A DNA stretch of 8,715 nucleotides from DATBFX01 sp036558305 (GCA_036558305.1 DATBFX010000261.1:1-8715); one strand, 5' to 3'. Positions 1 to 6,620 are shown, counted from the stretch's first letter. Notes: generated from the sequence alone by a model not told the origin. Numbers and translations: made by a program.

Positions 1-970
1 CGCGCCGGACCAATTCCGCCGTCAGGCCGGGCAGATCCGGGTAGTCTTCCATCCCCGCGAACTCCAGCGGCGGCATACCGCCGACTGGTCGCCACGCCGG
101 GATCTCCTGCGACGCGCCCATCTCCGTCAGCGACTTGTAGAAGTCGCAACCGATGCCGACGTGCTCGATTCCGACCAACTCCACGATGTGGTCGAGATGA
201 TCGACCCAGCGCGCGATCGACGCGTCCCGCGTCGCGATGAACCCGGCGACGGCGACGACGCCCACCAGACCACCGCCGGCCGCGATCGCGCGGATCGTCT
301 CGTCCGTCAGGTTGCGCGGATGGTCGTGCAGGGCACGGGCGTTCGAGTGGCTGGCGATCACGGGTTTCGTCGAGGTTTCGAGGACATCCCAGGTCGTCCG
401 GTCCGACGCGTGGGAGACGTCGACGATGATGCCCAGCCGATTCATCTCCTCGACGGCAGCCCGACCGAGGCGCGTCAACCCGCCCCGCGAATCGTTTTCC
501 CACGTCCCGTCGCCGAACGCCGTCCGCCGCATCCAGGCGAACGAGAGCATGCGCAACCCGAGCCGGTGGAACAACCGCAACCCCGCGAGGTCCATTCCCA
601 GCGGTTCCGCCCCCTCGAACGAGAGCAGAGCGGCGATCTTCCCCTCGCCCGTGATCCGCCGTAAGTCCGCCGCCGTGAGCGCGAGATCGAACGCGTCCCG
701 GCAAAGTTCGATCTCCTCCAGCAGCGCATCGACGGTCTGCACCGCCCGCCGCAACGCCCCCTCGGGCAGATAGATCGAATCGACGTAGACCGCGCAATTG
801 ACGACCCGGACGCCGCCGGCCCGCAGCTTCGGTAGCCACTCGTCCCGCAACGATCCCTCGACCCCGTCGAACCGTCGCCGCAGCAAGCCCAACGGTAGAT
901 CCGAGTGCAAATCCGCCATCCCGATCCGCCGCGCCAACTCGGCGTCGGCCTCGGTGAAGTACTCGACCAC
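1..970 (-). CDS. Membrane dipeptidase (peptidase M19, renal dipeptidase family), C-terminus cut by window edge
   Basis: Zinc metallopeptidase of the M19 family, which hydrolyses dipeptides. The reading frame is open from a GTG at 968-970 to the window edge, giving 323 residues; the family is usually about 320-400, so roughly the last 40 are probably missing. Visible family motifs are DLHSDLP (20-26, metal ligands H22 and D24), LLSFEGAEPL (115-124, bridging E119), DVSHASD (184-190, H187), ASHSNARAL (206-214, H208), HPRNLTDE (217-224) and HVGIGCDF (270-277, D276). These match the binuclear zinc site and catalytic Asp of renal dipeptidase. The GTG start is preceded by AAGGAGG 8 nt upstream, and there is no other in-frame start nearby. 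No signal peptide is seen, so the protein is probably cytoplasmic despite the family name. It is divergent from the antitoxin gene at 1118. The family call is firm; the natural substrate cannot be told. Confidence 0.93.
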   Translation of the reverse strand, partial: MVEYFTEADAELARRIGMADLHSDLPLGLLRRRFDGVEGSLRDEWLPKLRAGGVRVVNCAVYVDSIYLPEGALRRAVQTVDALLEEIELCRDAFDLALTAADLRRITGEGKIAALLSFEGAEPLGMDLAGLRLFHRLGLRMLSFAWMRRTAFGDGTWENDSRGGLTRLGRAAVEEMNRLGIIVDVSHASDRTTWDVLETSTKPVIASHSNARALHDHPRNLTDETIRAIAAGGGLVGVVAVAGFIATRDASIARWVDHLDHIVELVGIEHVGIGCDFYKSLTEMGASQEIPAWRPVGGMPPLEFAGMEDYPDLPGLTAELVRR

Positions 971-1034
971 GCGCCCGCCCTCCTTCTCGCCGCGGCATCG
1001 TACCGCGGACCGGGCAACTCGGCAGATCGCCCAT

Positions 1035-1063
1035 TTGCAGATCGCTTCGGATCGCACTATCGT
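1035..1063 (+). promoter_or_regulatory. Possible sigma-70-like promoter for the toxin-antitoxin run
   Basis: TTGCAG (1035-1040) and TATCGT (1058-1063) are separated by 17 nt and lie about 55 nt before the antitoxin ATG. They match the consensus hexamers at 3/6 and 4/6 positions. The position in the divergent intergenic gap is right, but the match is modest. Confidence 0.25.
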
Positions 1064-1117
1064 GAAAGGTGCAGTAAAGGCCGAGCAAATGCGGCCTGCT
1101 GAACGAGGAGCAGCGCC

Positions 1118-1567
1118 ATGGATAGACGTCTATACGCCGTCCGCCCGGTCTCGGCAGACGACGCCGAACTGGTACACCTCCGGGCACTGGAACGAGTACT
1201 AGTTGAACAGAACGGAATCGGTCCGACCATCGTCGCACCGGATGGCGGCTCCGTACCTGTACCGCGAACATTGAACCGGCTCCTGCAAGAGATCACACAC
1301 ATTCTGGCGAACGGCGACGCCGTCGACGTCGTTTCGGTACCGAGCGAATTGACCATCGTCGAAGCGGCGGAGTTGCTCAACGAGTCCGAAGCCGAGGTCA
1401 AGGAGTTGATCCAAGAGGGCCATCTGCCTGTTCCGTCTGGCAGTCCCGCGCGCATACCGCTTCCAGATGTCGTCGCGTTTCGAAACCAACGCGACAGCGA
1501 ACGTCGACAAGCCCTCGAGGAATTGATCCAACTCAACCAAGACCTGGGCTTCTATGCCAAGCGTTGA
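1118..1567 (+). CDS. Excisionase-type HTH antitoxin of a PIN-domain toxin-antitoxin pair
   Basis: 149-residue protein, probably the DNA-binding antitoxin of the PIN protein that follows. The C-terminal half (about 77-149) has the excisionase/MerR-like winged HTH seen in this antitoxin type: LTIVEAAELLNESEAEVKEL as the HTH, GHLPVPSGSPARIPLPDVVAF as wing and third helix, then a charged helix rich in Arg and Glu (RDSERRQALEELIQLNQ) expected to contact and neutralise the toxin. The N-terminal 75 residues are not a standard part of the domain and I do not recognise them, although their amphipathic helices resemble a dimerisation region. The ATG at 1118 has GAGGAG 7 nt upstream. Autoregulation of the operon is usual for such antitoxins but no operator was recognised here. 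GC over 1201-1320 is about 59%, lower than in later genes. Confidence 0.8.
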   Translation: MDRRLYAVRPVSADDAELVHLRALERVLVEQNGIGPTIVAPDGGSVPVPRTLNRLLQEITHILANGDAVDVVSVPSELTIVEAAELLNESEAEVKELIQEGHLPVPSGSPARIPLPDVVAFRNQRDSERRQALEELIQLNQDLGFYAKR

Positions 1568-1656
1568 CCGAACGACTCATTCGCACGCTTTTCGGCGCTC
1601 CCTTCGTGAAGCGCCAATCCGACCGCTTCGCCCTCTGCCCGCCGGCTAACTGACGC

Positions 1657-2211
1657 GTGGTGGCCGATCTCGCCGCTCTCCTCGACGCCTCGGTTATCGT
1701 TCCGGCTTCGCTCAACGATACGCTCCTCTTGGCAGCCGAGGCAGGTCTCTATCGCGTCCATTGGAGCGCCGACATCCTCGACGAAGTTCAGCGCACGCTC
1801 ATCTCCGACGGCATGGCAACCTTCGACCAGGCAGCGAAACGCCTTGCGGCAATGCGTCACGCCTTTCCGGGAGCGATGGTAGTCGAATACCAAGCAATGA
1901 TCGATCAAATGACCAACCACCCGAAGGATCGCCACGTTGCCGCCGCAGCCGTAGCCGCCGGGGCAAACGTCATCGTGACCAGCAATCTGCGCGATTTCCC
2001 TCAGGCATCGCTCGTGCCTTACGGCATTCTGGCAAAATCACCCGATGACTTCCTGATCGATCTCGACGATTCGGCACCTGCACTCTTGACGAGAATCGTC
2101 GTAAGGCAAGCGGCTGGGCTCCGTCGACCTCCGGCGAGCCCGGAAGAGGTGTTGGATCATCTCTCGCTGCATGCACCACTGTTCGCCGCACGTCTGCTGG
2201 CCAGGTTCTGA
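1657..2211 (+). CDS. PIN-domain ribonuclease toxin (VapC-like)
   Basis: 184-residue PIN-domain protein, a predicted Mg2+-dependent RNase acting as the toxin partner of the upstream HTH protein. The acidic site is complete: D10 in ALLDASVIVPASLNDTLL, E43 in SADILDEVQRTL, D91 in NHPKDRHVAAAA, and N110 and D113 in VTSNLRDFP. The sequence follows the PIN subfamily usually coupled to excisionase-like antitoxins, with the typical 'L(L/R)xAEAGLYRxxWSxDILDEV' segment. An in-frame stop at 1651-1653 limits the start to GTG 1657 or GTG 1660; no good ribosome binding site precedes either, so translation may depend on coupling or be weak. The gap to the antitoxin stop is 89 nt, whereas such pairs often overlap or nearly touch. 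The target RNA cannot be told. Confidence 0.85.
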   Translation: MVADLAALLDASVIVPASLNDTLLLAAEAGLYRVHWSADILDEVQRTLISDGMATFDQAAKRLAAMRHAFPGAMVVEYQAMIDQMTNHPKDRHVAAAAVAAGANVIVTSNLRDFPQASLVPYGILAKSPDDFLIDLDDSAPALLTRIVVRQAAGLRRPPASPEEVLDHLSLHAPLFAARLLARF

Positions 2212-2237
2212 TCGTCAACGCCAAAGGAGCACCAACC

Positions 2238-2948
2238 ATGTGCGGTCGCTACGTCCTCAAGGCCCCGGAAGACATCTCCGAGCGGTTTCAACTCCGCCAG
2301 GTCACCCTTCAGCTCGAACCGACCTACAACGCGGCTCCATCGATGGAATTGCCCGTCATCGTCGAGAACGAGGGCGGCGAGTGGGAAGCCAAGTTGATGC
2401 GCTGGGGTCTCATTCCACGCTGGGCCAAACCGGGCGACAAGACCGTCGCCCCCATCAACGCCCGCGCCGAGACGATCCTCGAAAAACCGATGTTCCGCTC
2501 GCTCGTCGGCCGCAAACGCTGCATCGTTCCCGCCAGCGGGTTCTACGAGTGGAAGCAGCAGCAAGGCGGCAAGCAACCCTACTACGTCTCCCTTCCCGAC
2601 GAACCGACCTTCGGGCTCGCCGGTCTCTACGACGAATTCGCCGACAAGGACGGCGAACTCATCGCCTCCTACACCATCGTCACCACCACACCCAACGAGT
2701 TGATGGCCACCCTCCACAACCGCATGCCCGTCATCCTCCCCCGCACCGACGAAGAAGAGTGGCTCAGCCGCGAAGTCACCGATCGACACCAGGTCGAACG
2801 CCTCCTCGTTCCCTACTCCGCCGAGGCCATGACCGCCTGGCCCGTCAGCCCCGCCGTCAACAACGTCCGCAACGACAATCCCCGCCTGATCGAACCGATC
2901 GGCGAGGCGGAAGGCGAGGATCGAGATCAGAGAGCATCGTTCGAGTAG
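2238..2948 (+). CDS. SOS response-associated peptidase / abasic-site crosslinking protein (SRAP, YedK/HMCES family)
   Basis: 236-residue SRAP-domain protein. The family forms a stable thiazolidine crosslink between its N-terminal Cys and abasic sites in single-stranded DNA, shielding them; it can also self-process through the same Cys. All key residues are present: C2 in MCGRY, exposed after Met removal; N31 in TYNAAPS; the WGLIPRW motif (56-62); NARAE (74-78); E104 in PASGFYEW; and H160 in LHNRMPVIL. Length is typical. The ATG has AAAGGAG 8 nt upstream, and MCGR must be the N-terminus, so the start is certain. It lies only 26 nt behind the PIN toxin gene, suggesting co-transcription, and is followed at once by a perfect hairpin (2949-2966). 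No SOS-box-like operator was seen directly upstream. Confidence 0.95.
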   Translation: MCGRYVLKAPEDISERFQLRQVTLQLEPTYNAAPSMELPVIVENEGGEWEAKLMRWGLIPRWAKPGDKTVAPINARAETILEKPMFRSLVGRKRCIVPASGFYEWKQQQGGKQPYYVSLPDEPTFGLAGLYDEFADKDGELIASYTIVTTTPNELMATLHNRMPVILPRTDEEEWLSREVTDRHQVERLLVPYSAEAMTAWPVSPAVNNVRNDNPRLIEPIGEAEGEDRDQRASFE

Positions 2949-2966
2949 GCGGGACGCCGGTCCCGC
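2949..2966. repeat. Perfect 7-bp hairpin immediately after the SRAP stop codon
   Basis: GCGGGAC (2949-2955), loop GCCG, GTCCCGC (2960-2966). The stem starts on the base after the TAG stop. No T-tract follows, so it is a weak terminator candidate or an mRNA 3'-end stabiliser. Because it sits just before ATG 2968, it also argues against that ATG as the start of the next gene. Confidence 0.5.
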
Positions 2967-3006
2967 GATGACGGTCGTAAACTGTCGGTATTGCGCGGAG
3001 GACAGC

Positions 3007-3222
3007 ATGCGGACGGTCAAGATCGTCGTCGAAAAGCACCCCGACACCTTTGTCGCGTACCCGCTTGGCCTGACCGGCATTGTCGTCGGTCAAGGCGATA
3101 CCTACGAGGCGGCCGTCGCCGACGTCACCTCGGCGATTCGTTTCCATGTCGAAACATTCGGTGCGGAGGTACTTGAATCCGCTCTCCGGTGCTCGATGCC
3201 GTGGTCGCCGAAACAACGGTAG
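3007..3222 (+). CDS. HicB-family antitoxin-like protein, C-terminus probably frameshifted
   Basis: 71-residue HicB-like protein. The part VKIVVEKHPDTFVAYPLGL followed by GIVVGQGDTYEAAVADVTSA and IRFHVETFG is the partial RNase-H-like fold of HicB/UPF0150 antitoxins. I start at ATG 3007 because GGAGGA (2997-3002) lies 4 nt upstream and the homologous segment begins there; an in-frame ATG at 2968 would add 13 unrelated residues. After GAEVLES (53-58) the frame turns into unrelated sequence (ALRCSMPWSPKQR). The reading frame starting at 3183 instead gives SPVLDAVVAETTVAV, which resembles the normal tail of this family and runs to a TAG at 3258-3260. A one-base loss near 3181 is the simplest explanation. 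No HicA toxin gene is beside it, so this is an orphan antitoxin or a silencing-type regulator. It may be a decaying gene. Confidence 0.7.
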   Translation: MRTVKIVVEKHPDTFVAYPLGLTGIVVGQGDTYEAAVADVTSAIRFHVETFGAEVLESALRCSMPWSPKQR

Positions 3223-3268
3223 CGGTCCAGGTGCGCAACAGACCACATGTTGGGCCATAGCAACGATG

Positions 3269-3351
3269 AGAGATCCTTCGCTTCGCTCAGGATGACAAGG
3301 GGAGGGGCGTTCTACAACTGGTCATCCTGAGCTTGCGAAGGATCTCTTTTT
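3269..3351 (+). terminator. Large REP-like inverted repeat with T-tract, probable terminator of the rightward run
   Basis: Two arms of 28 nt (3269-3296) and 27 nt (3321-3347) are reverse complements apart from a short central mismatch (TTCG against the counterpart of CTT), leaving about 24 pairs and a 24-nt loop. Five Ts (3347-3351) follow on the + strand, as in an intrinsic terminator for the HicB-like gene. No T-tract follows on the other strand, where the antiporter gene ends at 3368, so leftward termination would rest on the stem alone. The arms have the form CATCCTGAGC...GAAGGATCT, a sequence I recall as a dispersed repeat in several high-GC phyla; copy number here is unknown. Confidence 0.65.
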
Positions 3352-3367
3352 CATCTGCGACAGTCGT

Positions 3368-4417
3368 TTACGGGACGAAGTAGAAGGCGATGCCGACGAT
3401 GGCGTAGAGGATGACGAGCTCTGCCCCTTCGAGCCAGTTGGATTCGCCGTCGGTGGAGAGGATGAGACCGACGAAGACGCCGGCGATGAGGGCGGTCAGC
3501 TCGAACTGGTTGAAGGCGAGGGTCAGGGGGTCGCCGACGAGGTGGCTGACGAGGACGAGGACGGGGGCGACGAAGAGGGCGATTTGGAGGGCGGAACCGA
3601 CGGCGATGCCGAGGCTGAGATCCATCTCGTTCCTGAGGGCCGCCTGGACGGCGACGATGTGCTCGGCGACGTTGCCGACGAGTGGGACCAGCATGACCCC
3701 GACGAAGAGGTCGGTCAGCCCCCACGCTTTGGCGGTCGGTTCGATGACGCCGACGAGGATCTCGCTCATGACGACGATGGCGAGGGTGCTGACGAGGAGG
3801 AGGGCCAGGGCAACGGGTAGACCCATTTCCTGGTCGGTTTCGGATGAGGCACCGGCTCGCGCTGGGGCATTGCTACGGATGGTGTAGAGCAGGTAGAGGG
3901 CGTAGGCGAGGATGAGGGCGAGGGCGACACCGACACTGAGGTGCTGGACGTCCCGCTCGCTCGGCCGGTGGGAGGGGTTGCCGAACCCGAAGATGGCGGG
4001 GATGAGGAGGGAGACGACGGCGAGACCCATCAGCCCCGCGTTGGTGCTGGCGGTCTTGGGATCGAACGATTGGGTGCCGTATTTGAGTCCGCCGAAGAGG
4101 GCGGAGGCGCCGGCGACGATGAGGATGTTGCCGATGATGGAGCCGGCGACGCTGGCTTTGACGACGTTGAGCAGCCCTTCGCGCAGGGCGACGATGGTGA
4201 TGATGAGCTCGGCGGCATTGCCGAAGGTGGCGTTGAGGAGGGCGCCGACGTCGGGGCCGGTGTGGATGGCGACCTGCTCGGTGGCGCGGCCGAGCACGGC
4301 GGCAAGGGGGACGAGGGCGAGGGCGGAGACGACGAAGATGACAGGGTCGGCGGCGTCGAGCCATTCGAGGGCGAGGGTGATGGGGACGAGGAGGAGGAGG
4401 GCGTAGAGGAATCGCAT
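3368..4417 (-). CDS. cax: Calcium/proton antiporter (CAX/ChaA type, CaCA superfamily)
   Basis: Inner-membrane cation/H+ exchanger that exports Ca2+ (sometimes Na+ or K+) using the proton gradient. The 349-residue protein is almost entirely hydrophobic with about 10-11 helices. The two inverted alpha repeats are clear: NATFGNAAELIITIVALREG (62-81) with E70, and GVMLVPLVGNVAEHIVAVQA (240-259) with E252, the transport-site glutamates. An acidic/polar loop SSETDQE (191-197) splits the two halves, as in bacterial CAX proteins. I take ATG 4415-4417 (MRFLYALLLL) because AGGA lies 5 nt upstream; an ATG two codons earlier (4421-4423) overlaps that site. Length and motifs are normal. It appears monocistronic, with a hairpin in its leader (4438-4458). 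Ion specificity cannot be read from the sequence. Confidence 0.94.
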   Translation of the reverse strand: MRFLYALLLLVPITLALEWLDAADPVIFVVSALALVPLAAVLGRATEQVAIHTGPDVGALLNATFGNAAELIITIVALREGLLNVVKASVAGSIIGNILIVAGASALFGGLKYGTQSFDPKTASTNAGLMGLAVVSLLIPAIFGFGNPSHRPSERDVQHLSVGVALALILAYALYLLYTIRSNAPARAGASSETDQEMGLPVALALLLVSTLAIVVMSEILVGVIEPTAKAWGLTDLFVGVMLVPLVGNVAEHIVAVQAALRNEMDLSLGIAVGSALQIALFVAPVLVLVSHLVGDPLTLAFNQFELTALIAGVFVGLILSTDGESNWLEGAELVILYAIVGIAFYFVP

Positions 4418-4437
4418 GGACATCCTGGGTGGCTGGA

Positions 4438-4458
4438 CACGGCACTGGAAGTGTCGTG
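4438..4458. repeat. 9-bp inverted repeat in the leader of the antiporter gene
   Basis: CACGGCACT (4438-4446), spacer GGA, AGTGTCGTG (4450-4458); eight of nine positions are complementary and the ninth is a G/T pair. It lies about 20 nt upstream of the antiporter start on the minus strand. It could be an operator or a leader hairpin; chance is not excluded. Confidence 0.35.
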
Positions 4459-4597
4459 CTCAACCACAGAAGCCGGCTGTAGGCGTGACGCGTCCGTGGC
4501 GGATGAGGACGCTGTCGTTGGTGGTGCAAAGATCGTACCCGTGAGAAGGGATCGGGTTTGGGAAGGTCAACGTCGTCGGTCTGAAACGGGTCGCCGG

Positions 4598-5950
4598 CTA
4601 TGAGGAGGCAGCGGCAACCGGGGTGGCAAGACCGGGGGTGAGCCGGACGAGGAGGAAGATCGCCGGTGTTTGCCCACCGTTGCGATAGTCGACGGTCGTT
4701 CCGGCGGGAACCAGGACCGAGTCGCCGGCAGCAAGTGCCCCGTCGGATAGAACGTGACCCGATCCATCGACGCCACTTCTGAACCAGGGCGTGTTGCCGT
4801 CGGCGGAGAGGTGGAGGGTGCCGGACTCGAGAACGACCAACTCCGGACCGGTGACGGTGTGGGATGCCATCGCCGCCGCCGGGGCCAGGGTGACGCGGCC
4901 GATGGCGAGGTCGGCCGATCCGAGGGGAAGGAGCGACGACATTCCCGGGGCGAGTTCGGAGATCGAGACATGCGACAGCGGCGTCGGCGTAACCATGGGA
5001 GCGCCGCCCGGATCGAAGGGCGCGGCCGCGGTCAGGAGCAAGGCGCTGGTCTCGGCCGTACCGTCGTTCGCAAGGGCATAGCGGGCTCCTTCTCCGAACA
5101 CCAGGAGGTCGCCGGCACCGATCGTGACGCGGCGGCCAGGCTTGACGGTCTCGGTCATTGGCGGTTGACCCGTGGCGGAGGCACGAACGACCGACGTCGA
5201 GACGGTCGGCGGTTGGGGGTCGATCGTCGCGACGAGCAGACCACGCTCGACGAGGAGCGCGCTCTGACCCGTTGCCTGCGACCGATAATCGTCGCCGCCT
5301 GCCGACATCGTGAGCCGTACGAGGGAGATGAGCTTCCAGGCGGGTGGGTCGACCTCGATGGTCGATTCGACGAGTTTCTGGGGGGGTGCGGTCGCGTCGG
5401 ACCCGACCCACCGTTCGGCAATCTTGCCGTGGGCGACCCGCAGAATCTCGACGTCGCTCCACGGGTGTGCTCCCTCGATGGGAATCCCGAAGAGCATCTG
5501 ACCGGCGTCGCCATCGACCTGGAGTCGGGCGACCACGCGGTCGCCTTGGGCGATGACGTCGATCGTCGTCAGGTGCAGCGATGGGTCGGACGCGGCCAGG
5601 TCACGAACGGCGCGCTTCAGATCGGCACGGTTGCCGACGGCCTCCGAACTCGGAGTATGGTCGGCAAAGTCCTCGGCGACGACGTCGTCGAGCCGGGTGG
5701 CGTCGCCGCCGGCGATCGCCGCATTGACCGCGCCGTAGAAGCGCTGGGCGACGGCCGTCTCGGCGTCGACGGGGGGCGTCGCGACCGGGTGTGCCGAGTC
5801 GATGGGGCGGGCCAGTCCCACCAACAAGCCGGTGACGAGGGAGAACGCGACCGCAAGCGGCACGACGAACCGCGAACGTGCTTTTCTGGCAGCCTGCGGT
5901 TCGGCGAGCCCGCCACGCTGCGTTGAGGGGTCGGGTAGGAGGTGGTTCAT
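4598..5950 (-). CDS. Membrane-anchored SnoaL-like/NTF2 domain protein with two cupin-like domains
   Basis: 450-residue protein of unknown function. A basic stretch (RKARSR, 22-27) and a hydrophobic segment (about 28-48) form an N-in signal anchor, so the rest should lie outside the membrane. Residues about 64-185 look like a SnoaL/ester-cyclase NTF2 fold (AVAQRFYGAVNAAIAGGDAT, VVAEDFADHTP, IPIEGAHPWSDVEILRVAHG, KIAERW). Two cupin-like beta domains follow, about 205-310 (GRRVTIGAGDLLVFGEGARY) and 345-440 (ASHTVTGPELVVLESGTLHL, GDSVLVPAGTTVDYRN). The first cupin lacks the metal-binding histidines and the second keeps only H364 and E370, so metal binding is doubtful. The N-terminal ATG at 5948-5950 has only a weak site (GGAATCGAG) upstream. 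Single-domain cupins of this kind are common in Chloroflexota; the fusion is less usual. A lipocalin-like or ligand-sensing role is only a guess. Confidence 0.75.
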   Translation of the reverse strand: MNHLLPDPSTQRGGLAEPQAARKARSRFVVPLAVAFSLVTGLLVGLARPIDSAHPVATPPVDAETAVAQRFYGAVNAAIAGGDATRLDDVVAEDFADHTPSSEAVGNRADLKRAVRDLAASDPSLHLTTIDVIAQGDRVVARLQVDGDAGQMLFGIPIEGAHPWSDVEILRVAHGKIAERWVGSDATAPPQKLVESTIEVDPPAWKLISLVRLTMSAGGDDYRSQATGQSALLVERGLLVATIDPQPPTVSTSVVRASATGQPPMTETVKPGRRVTIGAGDLLVFGEGARYALANDGTAETSALLLTAAAPFDPGGAPMVTPTPLSHVSISELAPGMSSLLPLGSADLAIGRVTLAPAAAMASHTVTGPELVVLESGTLHLSADGNTPWFRSGVDGSGHVLSDGALAAGDSVLVPAGTTVDYRNGGQTPAIFLLVRLTPGLATPVAAASS

Positions 5951-6019
5951 CTCGATTCCGTCGCTCGCACGTGTGGTGCGCGGTCAGCCCACCACCATCT
6001 TGGCGCGAGGACGGAGATT

Positions 6020-6047
6020 CTTACATCGTAAATACTACGTACGCATG
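6020..6047. promoter_or_regulatory. AT-richer dyad patch upstream of the SnoaL-cupin gene
   Basis: In an otherwise GC-rich gap, 6020-6047 holds ACAT/ATGT outer and CGTA/TACG inner dyad elements and the palindrome TACGTA (6036-6041). It lies about 70-100 nt upstream of the leftward gene starting at 5950 and is the likeliest promoter or operator region for it. No clear -35/-10 pair was found. Confidence 0.25.
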
Positions 6048-6114
6048 TCGTTCGTGTCGCGGGCGCCATGGCAGCATGGAAACGCCGGACAACGGCGAGG
6101 GGGCGCATGATGGT

Positions 6115-6159
6115 CGGTGCCGGCCTCGGTTGCAACCGGGGCCGGCACCGGCGGTTTTT
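6115..6159. terminator. Strong inverted repeat after the NTF2-like gene, with T-tract on the + side
   Basis: Positions 6115-6150 form an 11-bp outer stem (CGGTGCCGGCC with GGCCGGCACCG), one T/G position, then CGGTT/AACCG around a GC centre. Five Ts lie at 6155-6159. The hairpin begins 8 nt past the NTF2-like stop (6158-6160, minus strand), the right place for its terminator, but the T-tract is on the + strand and overlaps the end of that gene. It may work by stem strength leftward, or stop antisense + transcripts. Confidence 0.6.
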
Positions 6160-6526
6160 ACATCGCGGGAATCTTATCGAGGAAACCGTGGACGTTCTGG
6201 AGGCGGCCATCGTCGGCGAGGACGGCGACGTCGAAACCGACGACGAGGGCCTCGGCGTCCTTCCCGGGGGCGAGCTCCCAGGTGAAGCGGGCGAGGTTGT
6301 GGTGGGCATCGACCGGGCCGGCGAGGCGGAAGGAGAAACCGGGGAACTGTGACTGAGCAGCGGCGACGGTGGCGTCGATGGCGTCGCGGCCTGCGGCGAC
6401 GACGAGGGGATCGACGTAGCTGGCGTCCGCGGTCCAGGTGCGGGCGATCAGGTCGCGACGACGGTTGGGGTCGGTTTCGTTCCAGATCGCGATGTAGCGG
6501 TCGATGACGGGGGTAGCGTCGGTCAT
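6158..6526 (-). CDS. Small SnoaL-like / nuclear transport factor 2 family protein
   Basis: 122-residue single-domain NTF2-like protein. It starts MTDATPVIDRYIAIWNETDP, has TADASYVDPLV (32-42) in the position of the usual pocket Asp, then FPGFSFRLAGPVDAHHN, RFTWELAPG, VVGFDVAVLADDGRL and ends HGFLDKIP, following the SnoaL/NTF2 order of helices and curved sheet. The fold encloses a small hydrophobic ligand; some members are isomerases or cyclases, many are uncharacterised. The frame runs open far upstream, but the ATG at 6524-6526 has AAGGAGA 7 nt upstream and homology starts there, so that start is secure. It is divergent from the MmyB-like regulator with a palindrome between them, which suggests direct control. 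Ligand and reaction unknown. Confidence 0.85.
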   Translation of the reverse strand: MTDATPVIDRYIAIWNETDPNRRRDLIARTWTADASYVDPLVVAAGRDAIDATVAAAQSQFPGFSFRLAGPVDAHHNLARFTWELAPGKDAEALVVGFDVAVLADDGRLQNVHGFLDKIPAM

Positions 6527-6581
6527 CGGAATGTCTCCTTGGTCGGATGAATGCGAGCCCTGACGACCGGTTGTCGGTGGG

Positions 6582-6593
6582 CTTGGTCCCAAG
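6582..6593. promoter_or_regulatory. Short dyad CTTGG-TC-CCAAG in the divergent gap
   Basis: 5-bp arms with a 2-nt spacer, 56 nt upstream of the NTF2-like start. It could be a second regulator site or part of the leader. Such a short dyad can arise by chance. Confidence 0.2.
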
Positions 6594-6620
6594 GATGGGG
6601 GGATCGGTGATGGAAGTCGA

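Noticed and set aside
161..1202. Several open frames on the + strand and one other minus frame over 1-1200
   Set aside because: They overlap the M19 dipeptidase, whose catalytic motifs are all in the minus frame ending at 970; their translations are biased and lack motifs.
1594..1615. GGCGCT/AGCGCC inverted repeat as a terminator between antitoxin and toxin
   Set aside because: Only 6 bp with a 10-nt loop and no T-tract; mentioned as a possible modulator but not supported as a terminator.
2157..3080. 307-codon open frame antisense to the SRAP gene
   Set aside because: Gly/Asp/Val-rich shadow of a confidently identified SRAP gene; no domain, no ribosome binding site.
3223..3367. HicA toxin gene beside the HicB-like gene
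   Set aside because: No open frame with the short HicA dsRNA-binding pattern was found on either side; the space holds the shifted HicB tail and the inverted repeat.
3873..5462. 529-codon open frame on the minus strand
   Set aside because: Arg/Pro/His-rich low-complexity translation lying across both the antiporter and the SnoaL-cupin genes in another frame; those genes have clear domains, this has none.
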